Shown piece after piece: positions 1 to 10,815 of a stretch of 64,000 nt of DNA (position 1 is the first letter of the stretch; every line of letters starts with the position of its first letter). The stretch is from contig NC_134833.1 of the NCBI RefSeq assembly GCF_004210375.1, positions 25,114,063 to 25,178,062 on the forward strand, given 5' to 3'. This DNA comes from Tachypleus tridentatus. Taxonomy: Eukaryota; Arthropoda; Merostomata; Xiphosura; Limulidae. The notes below the pieces were generated by a model, which was not told the origin of the DNA, ran no database searches, and worked only from the letters and a program-made list of their open reading frames with translations. Made by a program: the position numbers and the translations under genes.

Positions 1-260
1 ATATTACAAACGTACTGAAGATAAGGTGAGTATTTTCCAACGCATTTGATATGTATGGAAAAGTATTGAAAACTACCCAATACAGGTAAAATACTACTTA
101 ATCCCTACTGGTGAGTTAACGAACATTTTACATTTATTATCAAGTTTATGGAGAATAACTGAATGAACCTTGTTGGTGTAAAGTGGGGGCTTAGAAACCA
201 GATAGACTGCTACAAGAGCTCGTGTTCCCAAAATGTTGGTGGTTTTGCTTCTCTGAAGTA

Positions 261-1164
261 CGAGGTCTGTTAAAAAAATACGCGGACTGACGTCATAAAA
301 CAAAATGTACTTTATTTAGAAGTTACAGGTCTGGGACTCCTTCAAAGTACTCTCCTCCCAACACACACACTTATCCCAACGGTGTTTCCACTTGTTGAAA
401 CAGTCCTGGTACGCTTCTTTTGTAATGTCCTCCAGCTCCTTCGTTGCATTTGCCTTAATCTCGGAAATCGTCTCAAATCTTTTTTCCTTTCAAGGGTCTT
501 TTGAGTTTGGGGAACAAGAAAAAATCGTAAGGAGCAAGGTCAGGTGAGTAGGGGGGTGGGGAAGAACAGTGATCGAGTGTTTGGCCAAAAACTCTCGAGT
601 TATGAGGGCTGAATTTTGTAGCAACGCGGTGCATCTTCAATTTTTCGGTCAAAATCTCGTAAGAAGATCCAACTGATATCCCACACTCTTCAGCAAGCTC
701 CTGACAGTCAGACGTCGATTTGCCCGCACCAGGGTGTTGATTTTGTCGACGTGTGGGTCGTCAGTTGACGTGGAAGGGCGTCCAGGACGCTCATCATCTT
801 CAATGGATTGTCGACCATCCTTAAAACGTTCATGCTACTTGAAACATGCCGTACGCTTCATAGCAACATCACTGTAAGCCGTGTTAAGCATAGCAAAAGT
901 TTCAGTCGTAGAGTTTCCAAATTTAACACTAAATTCCACAGCAAGTCGTTGCTCCTTCAGGTCATTCATTCTGAAATCCGCCAAACGAAAATATCGCACT
1001 TCACTTTAAACCGCGTAGCTAATACACAAATGAAGATATCTGCAATCGGGAAATGGCGTCGTAATCAGCTGATCTGTGCGAACCTAGCGACACCAAGCGG
1101 ATTCCCCTGGAACCAACTGGAGCCGCGCAATTCAAACAGTCCGCGTATTTTTGAACAGCCCTCG
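261..1164 (-). mobile_element. Mariner (Tc1/mariner) transposon, internally deleted, copy A
   Basis: Terminal inverted repeats of about 27-28 bp (outer bases CGAGG; inner part ATACGCGGACT) are flanked by the TA target duplication at 259-260 and 1,165-1,166. The minus strand encodes the start of a mariner transposase from an ATG near 973 (MNDLKEQR), then the helix-turn-helix region with DDERPGRPSTS and VGSSYEILTEKLKMHRVA. It then jumps straight to the C-terminal part with YSPDLAPYDFFLFPKLK and LKGKRFETI. The segment that normally carries the first two catalytic aspartates is missing; the third (in SPDLAP) remains. A stop codon in the N-terminal part is shared with copy B, and further indels break the frame. 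The element is non-autonomous, about 0.9 kb against the usual ~1.3 kb. Confidence 0.95.
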
Positions 1165-1914
1165 TATATTATAGATTTTAATACATTTCGTTTGGGATAT
1201 TTGAAATTTTTCTCAATTGTAGAAAATTGTTATTGAAAATTACAAAATTTGGTTATTAATTACGGTGTTTCATACTACTTTTGTCAAGCAATGTATATAT
1301 AGTTATACGGATACATAATTGATTGCATGAAAACCTTTACAAGCATTTTAAGGGAAAGGAAAAGAGAAAGATTCGAATTAAAATGTTATCGTGAGATCTT
1401 AAGTTAAACACCGAACATTCGAACACAACATTATGTATTCTTTAGAGCACTTAGCGACCGTAGTTTTACTTGAATTCATATTATAAAACATGTAAATTTG
1501 ATACATAAATGATAATATATGTTCAAATGAAACAATGCTTTCACATAATTTATAAAATATGGAGTTAAATGAGATTTGTAGTAATCCAAAACATTGTATG
1601 GTTTATTGAGGAAATCACAAGCTGGAAGAACACATATTTGCATGACACCAGACGAAAATTTTCATTTTTTTTATAGTTCCGTGTCGTCATTCCATGCTAA
1701 AAGTGACGTCATAGCTACGACATTTTTAGTGCTCCACCTCTTAAGCTCTTAGAGGGTTTGAGATTATCGTTCACTGTATGAATATTCGTGTCTTGTTCTG
1801 CTCGATAAAGCTGATTTCATTCTTCTTCTGGGATTATTACAACCAGATGATGTTTCATTGGTTTTACTACAGTTCTTCATTTGATTCGCATGCTTATTTT
1901 TTTGTCGCTGATTT

Positions 1915-2855
1915 TCACGTGTTTTCGAGATCTCGAGTGAAACGTTTAGTTATCGGCAGATCTGATTTTTTTGTGATATCTGGATTTAGAAAATCTATGA
2001 CTACAAGTTTCGACTTCTTCTCCCACTGTGCCCCTAGAACACATCTTTTTATGTTTCTTGCGTCTCTTACGTTTAATAGACTTCTTATTTCTTTGTTTCT
2101 CGAGTTCTGTTTGACTCTGTGTGCTATCAAAGTCAGATTGTTGCTGTATGACAATTTTTGGCATCAGATTTTTGTGAGGAAGTTCAAAATTGAATGTTGT
2201 TCCATCTCTGACGGCTGTGCAAAAGTCTTAGCATCACACACAAAAGCAGGATTGTCTATTCCATTTACAGTGTTTAATCTGGTTGTATTACCATACTCAA
2301 TTTTGAAATGAGCCTTATTACTTTGATTTGGAATGGATGATTGTTTATTTTGTTGGATGGGAAAGGAAACTTCAATATTTATTTTAGAAACTGTAAAGGT
2401 TCCGTATCTTGCACTTGAGAGATAGGTACTTTGTTCAGGAGATGGAGAAATTGGTCGTGATTGAGAACTTACGCTATGATGATGATCCCCTGTAGGAGTT
2501 TGAGTCCGATCGACTTCCAAGTCATGAGCTTAGGCTAACTGCTGCAATAAATCTCTGAAAAGTTTTTCTCCAGTAGTTGTGCCACTTTCTTTATCGCTCA
2601 GTGAAACTGACTGTAGTGTAACTGAACTTTCACTGAAGTCATAGTCGTGACCAAATACATGCCTGTTTAGAGCTACCTAACTATTTCCAGAGTCTATCGC
2701 AGCTGCCCTTTCAATGTCGGGTCATCACTTCCGTTCACTGGAAATAGTTTGTACGAAGATGTTGAAAACTAATGGTTAGTCTTGTACTTCTGTCTAAATT
2801 GTTTCGCTGTACCAAGATACTGAAGTAGTTCCTGAATCATTACTTTACTAAATCT
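1915..2855 (-). pseudogene. Probable 3'-terminal coding exon of an unrecognised host gene, copy A
   Basis: On the minus strand a pyrimidine-rich ATTTTATTTTGAG acceptor at about 2,856 opens a reading frame of about 310 codons that ends at a stop at 1,915. Segments conserved in three copies include IQELLQYLGTAKQFRQKY, SPSPEQSTYLSSARYGTF, VSKINIEVSFP, TVNGIDNPAFVCDAKT, PSEMEQHSILNFL and a basic stretch KRKRRKKHKK (nuclear-localisation-like). The product is polar, rich in Ser/Thr/Gln, and has no membrane segment. The frame is broken by several indels and by in-frame stops, two of which are shared with copy B, so a pseudogene is the safer call. Some breaks differ between A and B and sit in homopolymers, so part of the damage may be sequencing error. 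I do not recognise the family. Confidence 0.6.
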
Positions 2856-5039
2856 CTCAAAATAAAATACATCCAGCCATTAATTGTTGAACACTAGAAG
2901 TCTCACTTCGGAATAAATTACTTATTCTCACATTCTGTGGCTTTCTAAAGTAATTTTCATTAATCTGTGTTGTAATGTAAATCTGAAATTACATGGAATT
3001 TTCTAGTAATCATAAAATGAGAGTGAGTAGTGTTACTAAAAAATAGAAACAACTTCTCTGAGAAAAGAAAGATAAACAAACGAATACAGGATAGCCAGTA
3101 GAAGACGACTGAGTATGCAGTTTCTTAACATAGATGCAAATAAACAAAGGTGCAAACAATACAATACTGTAAAGCATGAAGCTATATTTGCTAAAAAATA
3201 TTTCATTTCTCTTGACGATATTTCGAGAGATAACTTGCTTATTTAGGGCGTGTTTTTAAAATGTTTGTAAGCAATGCAAAAACTGATTTTATTAATTACA
3301 AATGAAATCTATGAGGGTTTTCACTAATCCTTAAACACTTTTAATGAGATTGTATCAACTATTTAGTGTTATTTGGATTTGACAAAATTGTAAAAAGGAA
3401 CAGAAACGTAAAAAGTTTTGGAACTAAAATTCTAAGAGTAAAAAATTAATATACCTTAAATATTTCACTATAAGTATAATCTTAGTTTTTAACTACGAGC
3501 TTAACAAAGTTATTTAATGGCTTTATTTATTCCATCATTTTACAAAATTATTGAAAATTCGTTTATCAGTACTTTTTTAAATGTACACGTTGTATCGATC
3601 AGTATTGTTGTTTAGAGGTATTGAAACTAGAGTGTCATTTATTTCAGTTTGAGTTTAATTTTAAAATTGGCGAATTGACTCTTATGTTAATTACGTATTG
3701 GTGCATATTATTATATAATAAGTTTTGATGTTTTACTCGTTATATCCCAAGACTTGATATATTAACTATAACTCAATGAGTGTTGATGTATTTCATATTA
3801 TATATTAGCGTGAAATAATATTAACTGAGGTGGTTTTAAATGACCAAAACTGTGAAATTCAATATATAAAGTGTGATGAAATTTTAAGTACATTAATATT
3901 AAATAAAATTTTCTAGTTGGGTAAGTTCACAAAACAGGACTTATGTCAGTAGTTCACATCGCATAATATTTTAAAATTTTATTCTGTATGTTAACCATTT
4001 GTCTTAATAAAAGGCAGATTAGAAAGAAATTAAGAAATATCAAAATATTTAATGTATATTTATATTTAATTATAGTTGTCATAAGATATTATGTTATAAA
4101 TATTATATTAAAGCAATGAGTTCCTGATTAAATCCATAAGTGATTTTGAAAAATCAGGATAGTGTGTAATAATGGTATTTACACCCCAATACATCTTCCA
4201 CATCTATTGCGGCGTTTCGTTCATTCCATTCCTTCAGGTCGATTGGATATGTGAAATTAAATATGGTTGAAATACTATCCTTATACATTATTCTAATTTA
4301 TGTGACTCCCTAAGAGACTGGATTAAGAATGCAGAGTTAGAAAATGTAAGAGACGACTATAATGCATTATGAGAAGTATAATTAACTGTAATTACAACAA
4401 AGTTTATACATACTAAAATTATCATAGGCACTATTCATAAACACTGTTTATTGTTACCGAAACTATTACAAATGTTCTCCGTGAATCTAACAACCATTAT
4501 AGATCTCTTCATGCATGTTTACAGAACTGTTGTAAAAGTATCCACAAGAATGTTTCGTCAGGCTAAAAACTATTCTAAAAGTTATAAGTTTTCTTCTTAT
4601 AAACAATAAATAAATTTTTTTACACAACAAGATTTAATAATACAAGTAACTACTAAAGATTTTCTTTGCTACGTTATATACAGATATAAATAAGCATTAT
4701 AAACATTTTCCACTTTAATATTTACTAACATCAATCACAAATACACTCCATAATAGTTTATTATTTCTAATAGTTATTATAAACATTATTCTACCATATA
4801 TACTGGTAAAAATAAATATTATAAACGAAAACATATTTTTTAAATGTTTGATGGTTTTACTGTCACTAAAACATTTTAATTTTCTGTATACTATGTTTTC
4901 TGACTTAAAAAAAACTTTTAACCATTATTTTGTCATTAATAGATACTGTAAACTTATATAAGATGATATACACATCTATATGGTGGTTGAATGACGAGAA
5001 TTGAAGCATGGTTCTATTGTATCCATTCTTTCTTTCTAG

Positions 5040-5700
5040 TGTGCGAGTTGGAAAAATTCAATATTCACTTTTATTGAAGACGTCATTAGTTTTTGCATCA
5101 ATGTATTCAGTGAAATTTACCTGTTTCACAAATTTTCATTGGAACAGTTGTTGGTCATTTATCAATAAGATGACATCTCATTTACACTGTTTCGAGACAC
5201 TCACCTACCCGATGAAACCATATTTAAACTTTTCCAGCACATTGATCTGCTTGATAATGCCTCATTCAGACTGTTTCGTGACATTCACTTGCTTGATGAA
5301 ACTTCGTTCAAAATGACTCTTCCACGGCACTTACATGTATATACTATATGAAACCTCATTAAAACTGTTCCAGGATACTTATATACTTTGTAACGCCTCA
5401 TGCAAAATGTTTAGGTACATTACCTGTTCAGTGAAACTTTATTTAAACTTTTTTGGAACAATTACGAGCTTGGCAAAACCTCATTAAAACTGTTCTGAAT
5501 ATGGGGAAACCTAATTAAATATCTCCCAGACCACTTACATGATGGAACCTCATTCAAACTGTTCCGTGACACATGCATCTTGATGAAACATAATTAGAAC
5601 TGTCCCGGGACATTTATGAGTTTGATGAAACCTCATTAAAACTTTCTTACACAATGATATATCATTGAAAATCTTAACTATTTGAAGAATTCTCGTTCAG
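5040..5700. repeat. Degenerate ~42 bp tandem repeat, copy A
   Basis: About a dozen diverged units of 41-46 bp, each with a core like CTTGATGAAACCTCATT, then AAAACTGTTCC, then a GGGACACTTA-like join. The 102-codon reading frame over its left part (5,008-5,316) follows the repeat and has no other support, so I do not treat it as a gene. The block marks the right edge of the A/B duplication. Units further right (5,330-5,700) differ from those at the same place in copy B. Confidence 0.8.
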
Positions 5701-7110
5701 ATTGGTTTATCACTTCGCAGCACGTATTTCCCACCACAGCAATCAGCATGTTAAGCATTAGGATACGCATGATAACCATAAAAATGACGAAGACAAACCA
5801 CGTTAACAATCATTGAGATCTGTATTTATCTTCTAAAACAAAGAATTTCTTATCGTGTTTAGAAATATTAAAATAACAATTAGTTTTGTACCTTTACTTT
5901 ACTTCAATTTTTAAAAATATTTATAGGGAGTTTCATTATTATCTTTCAATAGATAAAGTCGGTCGTTTTAATAATAACAATAATGTCCTTTGTAAGGTTT
6001 TGTTAGCTGTACAATAAACTAAACAAATTTTAGAATAAAATGAGAAATCTTCTGACGATATGACTTTGAAATTTTTGTATCCTAAACTATCAAGTGTGGC
6101 TTTAATAATAAATACATAAAAATATAATGTGTGAGGGTTGATCTCTTGATGAACTGCAATATTGTTTCCTTGAAGTAACGTTTGATTGCTTGTTTTGTTG
6201 TTGTTTTTTGGAGTAGTAAAGACAATGAAGGTAATTAAAACTGCTTTAAAAATGTATCTCAGAACATCTGGAATGGGAGATAATAATTTTACTGATAAAG
6301 AAAAGATTGGTTTGTTTTGAATTTTGCGTAAAGCTACACGAGGGCTGTCTGCGCAATACTTCCGTAATTTTGTAATGTAAAGCTCGAGTGTCACTACCTG
6401 CAGCACCAATTAAACATCAAACGTGCAATTCTTTCAATTCAAAGTTTATCTAATATTTGAAGGAAAAATATCTCTCTATTTAGAAACAACAGGGTAGTGG
6501 AAATACTTTATTTAGAATGGCTGTGATAACCCGCAAGCAGAGAAATGTCAGTACATCATTTACAATAGCTGTAACAATACCTCAGATATGCACCTTACTT
6601 CTAATTTTAATATAATCACAACATTCACTCCAGATTATTGGGCTAATGATATTAGAATTAGGGTGGAGGAGAATTATCAATGAGGGAAGAATTTCAAAAG
6701 AATAAATGTAGTTAGTTATTAATTATTCTATATATAGTTTGCTTAGTATATTTATTGTTTGTTTTTATTCTAGGATAGTCTGATGTATATTTTAGCTATG
6801 ATATAATATTTGACATCTTAATTTAATACTTTTTGTCTTTTGTTCGAACTCTGATGAGAGAGCTGTTTCGAAAACTTATTGGAATTGATATAAGGAAATG
6901 GTTGAGAAGCCCTGTTTTCGCTAATGTCATATGTTGCCATCTAGTGTCTCAGATTAGTAGTTCTAAATTTTTGAGTTTCAGGTTTTCCTTGTATCTGTCC
7001 CAAAAGAAGTGATTGTTAATAGAAAATGTATTTATCAAACACTTAATAATTTTAAATATTTTAAACCCATTTTAAACTAAATCAGTTGTACGTACTACTC
7101 TTTAGCTAAA
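5700..7110. other. Single-copy spacer between A and B
   Basis: AT-rich sequence with no match elsewhere in the window apart from the SINE fragment near 6,305-6,410. A 156-codon minus-strand frame (5,939-6,409) begins inside that SINE fragment and shows no recognisable protein features, so I do not call it a gene. Confidence 0.6.
6305..6410 (+). mobile_element. SINE fragment (AAGCTACACGAGGGCT type)
   Basis: The segment contains TTTTGAATTTTGCG, AAAGCTACACGAGGGCTGTC and TGCGC, followed by GTAATTTTGTAATGTAAAG and a stretch ending in TGCAGCACCAA. This order matches a widespread invertebrate SINE body as I remember it. It is truncated on both sides and lacks the tRNA-like head. Identification rests on memory of the family, not on a search. 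Confidence 0.5.
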
Positions 7111-7689
7111 AGAAAATGTTGTACCATTTTAAATTAACAATGTAAAGTTATTTAAATTAAGAAGGAAAGGATGACACTAGTGCAAGTTATATTTATACAA
7201 AAAGAAAGAGAGAGAAAACAATTATTTAATTAATAATCTTATAAAAATCCTGAACACCATGTATAATAATGTTTAAAAATTGTAGTAAAAGTCGATAAAA
7301 TTTACAGCTAAGAAAAATAGTTATATTCAGATTTTGTTTTATTTCACAAGCTTTGCATTGGCATTTGTTATAAGCTTTTTAAAGTAATTACATATATTTG
7401 CTAATATATAATATAAAAAGCTTATAACAAGGATTTTTTACTTATTTCAAATTAGGCTGGTAGTGATTTTTCTTCTGAGTTGTTGATCAATATGATCCTT
7501 GTAAAAGATGTGAGTAGAACTAATGTTTCAGAAAATGTGGGAATTATAGGCAAACACAAATCGATATATAATACTGTGTTAATCACTGTAATATATAATA
7601 TATATGTGCATATTTTAGCTGTAATTAAAAAATAAACGTCGAAGCTGGAGTAAAAGCAAACAAACCTTGAGACCTTGACTGCTTGATTG

Positions 7690-7800
7690 TTATTTACTTT
7701 AAAATATTTGCTTCTTTGTTGTCTCAACTTAAAGCTAAACAGTGGATTATTTTCATCTGTCCATTGTGAAGGCTGAAGGCTTGGATTTTAACATTGTAAT
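7690..7800. mobile_element. Decayed SINE fragment, B side
   Basis: Sequence GTCTCAACTTAAAGCTAAAC, then AGTGGATTATT and TGTCCATTGTGAAGGC, then CTTGGATTTTAACATTG. It resembles a decayed SINE of the type with AGCTACACAATGGGCTATC and a tRNA-like stretch. The homologous stretch at 26,590-26,690 is equally decayed, so the insertion predates the duplication. Confidence 0.35.
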
Positions 7801-8224
7801 TTTAAGTTTGGAAAATTTTGTGATAAGCAATAATTCTAATATTTTAGAATTATTAAAAGTACAATTGTTTCTTCTGATATGTTGCTTAGGAGTGTACAGA
7901 TATTAAATTAGAAATATTTTTAACTAAGTGAACGTTTGAGTTTTGTACTCACAAAATGTTATTTATATTACAAACGTACTGAAGATAAGGTGAGTATTTT
8001 CCAACGCATTTGATATGTATGGAAAAGTATTAAAAACTACCAATACAGGTAAAAATACTACTTAATCCCTACTGGTGAGTTAACGAACATTTTACATTTA
8101 TTATCAAGTTTATGGAGAATAACTGAATGAACCTTGTTGGTGTAAAGTGGGGGCTTAGAAACCAGATAGACTGTTACAAGAGCTCGTGTTCCAAAAATGT
8201 TGGTGGTTTTGCTTCTCTGAAGTA

Positions 8225-9123
8225 CGAGGTCTGTTAAAAAAATACGCGGACTGACGTCATAAAACAAAATGTACTTTATTTAGAAGTTACAGGTCTGGGA
8301 CTCCTTCAAAGTACTCTCCTCCCCAACACACACACTTATCCCAACGGTGTTTCCACTTGTTGAAACAGTCCTGGTACGCTTCTTTTGTAATGTCCTCCAG
8401 CTCCTTCGTTGCATTTGCCTTAATCTCGAAATCGTCTCAAATCTTTTTCCTTTCAAGGGTCTTTTGAGTTTGGGGAACAAGAAAAAATCGTAAGGAGCAA
8501 GGTCAGGTGAGTAGGGGTGGGAAGAACAGTGATCGAGTGTTTGGCCAAAACTCTCGAGTTATGAGGGCTGAATTTTGTAGCAACGCGGTGCATCTTCAAT
8601 TTTTCGGTCAAAATCTCGTAAGAAGATCCAACTGATATCCCACACTCTTCAGCAAGCTCCTGACAGTCAGACGTCGATTTGCCCGCACCAGGGTGTTGAT
8701 TTTGTCGACGTGTGGGTCGTCAGTTGACGTGGAAGGGCGTCCAGGACGCTCATCATCTTCAATGGATTGTCGACCATCCTTAAAACGTTCATGCTACTTG
8801 AAACATGCCGTACGCTTCATAGCAACATCACTGTAAGCCGTGTTAAGCATAGCAAAAGTTTCAGTCGTAGAGTTTCTAAATTTAACACTAAATTCCACAG
8901 CAAGTCGTTGCTCCTTCAGGTCATTCATTCTGAAATCCGCCAAACGAAAATATCGCACTTCACTTTAAACCGCGTAGCTAATACACAAATGAAGATATCT
9001 GCAATCGGGAAATGGCGTCGTAATCAGCTGATCTGTGCGAACCTAGCGACACCAAGCGGATTCCCTGGAACCAACTGGAGCCGCGCAATTCAAACAGTCC
9101 GCGTATTTTTTGAACAGCCCTCG
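8225..9123 (-). mobile_element. Mariner transposon, internally deleted, copy B
   Basis: Same element at the same site as in copy A (TA duplications at 8,223-8,224 and 9,124-9,125). It has the same internal deletion joining the DNA-binding N-terminus to the SPDLAP/FPKLK C-terminus, and the same early stop. It was therefore copied by the segmental duplication and did not insert independently. It differs from copy A by single-base homopolymer indels (runs of C, G, A and T) and one or two substitutions. Neither copy can encode transposase, but both have intact ends and could in principle be moved by a related active mariner elsewhere in the genome. Confidence 0.95.
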
Positions 9124-9876
9124 TATATTATAGATTTTTAATACATTTCGTTTGGGATATTTGAAATTTTTTCTCAATTGTAGAAAATTGTTATTGAAAA
9201 TTACAAAATTTGGTTATTAATTACGGTGTTTCTTACTACTTTTGTCAAGCAATGTATATATAGTTATACGGATACATAATTGATTGCATGAAAACCTTTA
9301 CAAGCATTTTAAGGGAAAGGAAAAGAGAAAGATTCGAATTAAAATGTTATCGTGAGATCTTAAGTTAAACACCGAACATTCGAACACAACATTATGTATT
9401 CTTTAGAGCACTTAGCGACCGTAGTTTTACTTGAATTCATATTATAAAACATGTAAATTTGATACATAAATGATAATATATGTTCAAATGAAACAATGCT
9501 TTCACATAATTTATAAAATATGGAGTTAAATGAGATTTGTAGTAATCCAAAAACATTGTATGGTTTATTGAGGAAATCACAAGCTGGAAGAACACATATT
9601 TGCATGACACCAGACGAAAATTTTCATTTTTTTTATAGTTCCGTGTCGTCATTCCATGCTAAAAGTGACGTCATAGCTACGACATTTTTAGTGCTCCACC
9701 TCTTAAGCTCTTAGAGGGTTTGAGATTATCGTTCACTGTATGAATATTCGTGTCTTGTTCTGCTCGATAAAGCTGATTTCATTCTTCTTCTGGGATTATT
9801 ACAACCAGATGATGTTTCATTGGTTTTACTACAGTTCTTCATTTGATTCGCATGCTTATTTTTTTGTCGCTGATTT

Positions 9877-10815
9877 TCACGTGTTTTCGAGATCTCGAGT
9901 GAAACGTTTAGTTATCGGCAGATCTGATTTTTTGTGATATCTGGATTTAGAAAATCTATGACTACAAGTTTCGACTTCTTCTCCCACTGTGCCCCTAGAA
10001 CACATCTTTTTATGTTTCTTGCGTCTCTTACGTTTAATAGACTTCTTATTTCTTTGTTTCTCGAGTTCTGTTTGACTCTGTGTGCTATCAAAGTCAGATT
10101 GTTGCTGTATGACAATTTTGGCATCAGATTTTGTGAGGAAGTTCAAAATTGAATGTTGTTCCATCTCTGACGGCTGTGCAAAGTCTTAGCATCACACACA
10201 AAAGCAGGATTGTCTATTCCATTTACAGTGTTTAATCTGGTTGTATTACCATACTCAATTTTGAAATGAGCCTTATTACTTTGATTTGGAATGGATGATT
10301 GTTTATTTTGTTGGATGGGAAAGGAAACTTCAATATTTATTTTAGAAACTGTAAAAGGTTCCGTATCTTGCACTTGAGAGATAGGTACTTTGTTCAGGAG
10401 ATGGAGAAATTGGTCGTGATTGAGAACTTACGCTATGATGATGATCCCTGTAGGAGTTTGAGTCCGATCGACTTCCAAGTCATGAGCTTAGGCTAACTGC
10501 TGCAATAAATCTCTGAAAGTTTTTCTCCAGTAGTTGTGCCACTTTCTTTATCGCTCAGTGAAACTGACTGTAGTGTAACTGAACTTTCACTGAAGTCATA
10601 GTCGTGACCAAATACATGCCTGTTTAGAGCTACCCTAACTATTTCCAGAGTCTATCGCAGCTGCCCTTTCAATGTCGGAGTCATCACTTCCGTTCACTGG
10701 AAATAGTTTGTACGAAGATGTTGAAAACTAATGGTTAGTCTTGTACTTCTGTCTAAATTGTTTCGCTGTACCAAGATACTGAAGTAGTTCCTGAATCATT
10801 ACTTTACTAAATCTC
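9877..10815 (-). pseudogene. Probable 3'-terminal coding exon of an unrecognised host gene, copy B
   Basis: Counterpart of 1,915-2,855 with almost the same sequence. Here the C-terminal third reads through uninterrupted (MEQHSILNFL to TKRFTRDLENT, stop at 9,877), whereas copy A is broken in that part. Conversely, copy B is broken near 10,164-10,190, where copy A is open. Both kinds of break are one-base differences in runs of T or A. The acceptor (ATTTTATTTTTTGAG) lies at about 10,816. The upstream exon seen in copy C is missing here, so even if intact this exon would need a different upstream partner. Confidence 0.6.

Larger units (their letters stand above)
1..5330. repeat. Segmental duplication copy A (left part, cut by window edge)
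   Basis: This block is repeated almost base for base at 7,965-13,290 (offset 7,964 at the left end, 7,959 near the right end). It contains, in order, a mariner insertion, the minus-strand host exon, about 2 kb of AT-rich presumed intron or intergenic DNA with nothing recognisable (2,870-4,990), and the start of a ~42 bp degenerate repeat. The match fades at about 5,300-5,330, inside that repeat. The left limit is outside the window, because copy C shows that the older duplicated unit starts about 0.85-1 kb further left. Differences from copy B are about ten substitutions plus a few dozen mostly homopolymer indels, from reading the two by eye. Confidence 0.95.

Noticed and set aside
808-1236. 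142-codon plus-strand frame (and its copy at 8,767)
   Set aside because: It is the antisense shadow of the mariner transposase N-terminus.
1778-2311. 177-codon plus-strand frame
   Set aside because: It runs antisense to the conserved minus-strand exon and is not preserved in copy C.
5008-5316. 102-codon frame conserved in copies A and B
   Set aside because: A and B are almost identical DNA, so conservation means little; in copy C the frame differs, and most of it is the ~42 bp repeat.
5939-6409. 156-codon minus-strand reading frame
   Set aside because: Its first ~35 codons are the reverse of a SINE fragment and the rest shows no recognisable or conserved protein feature.
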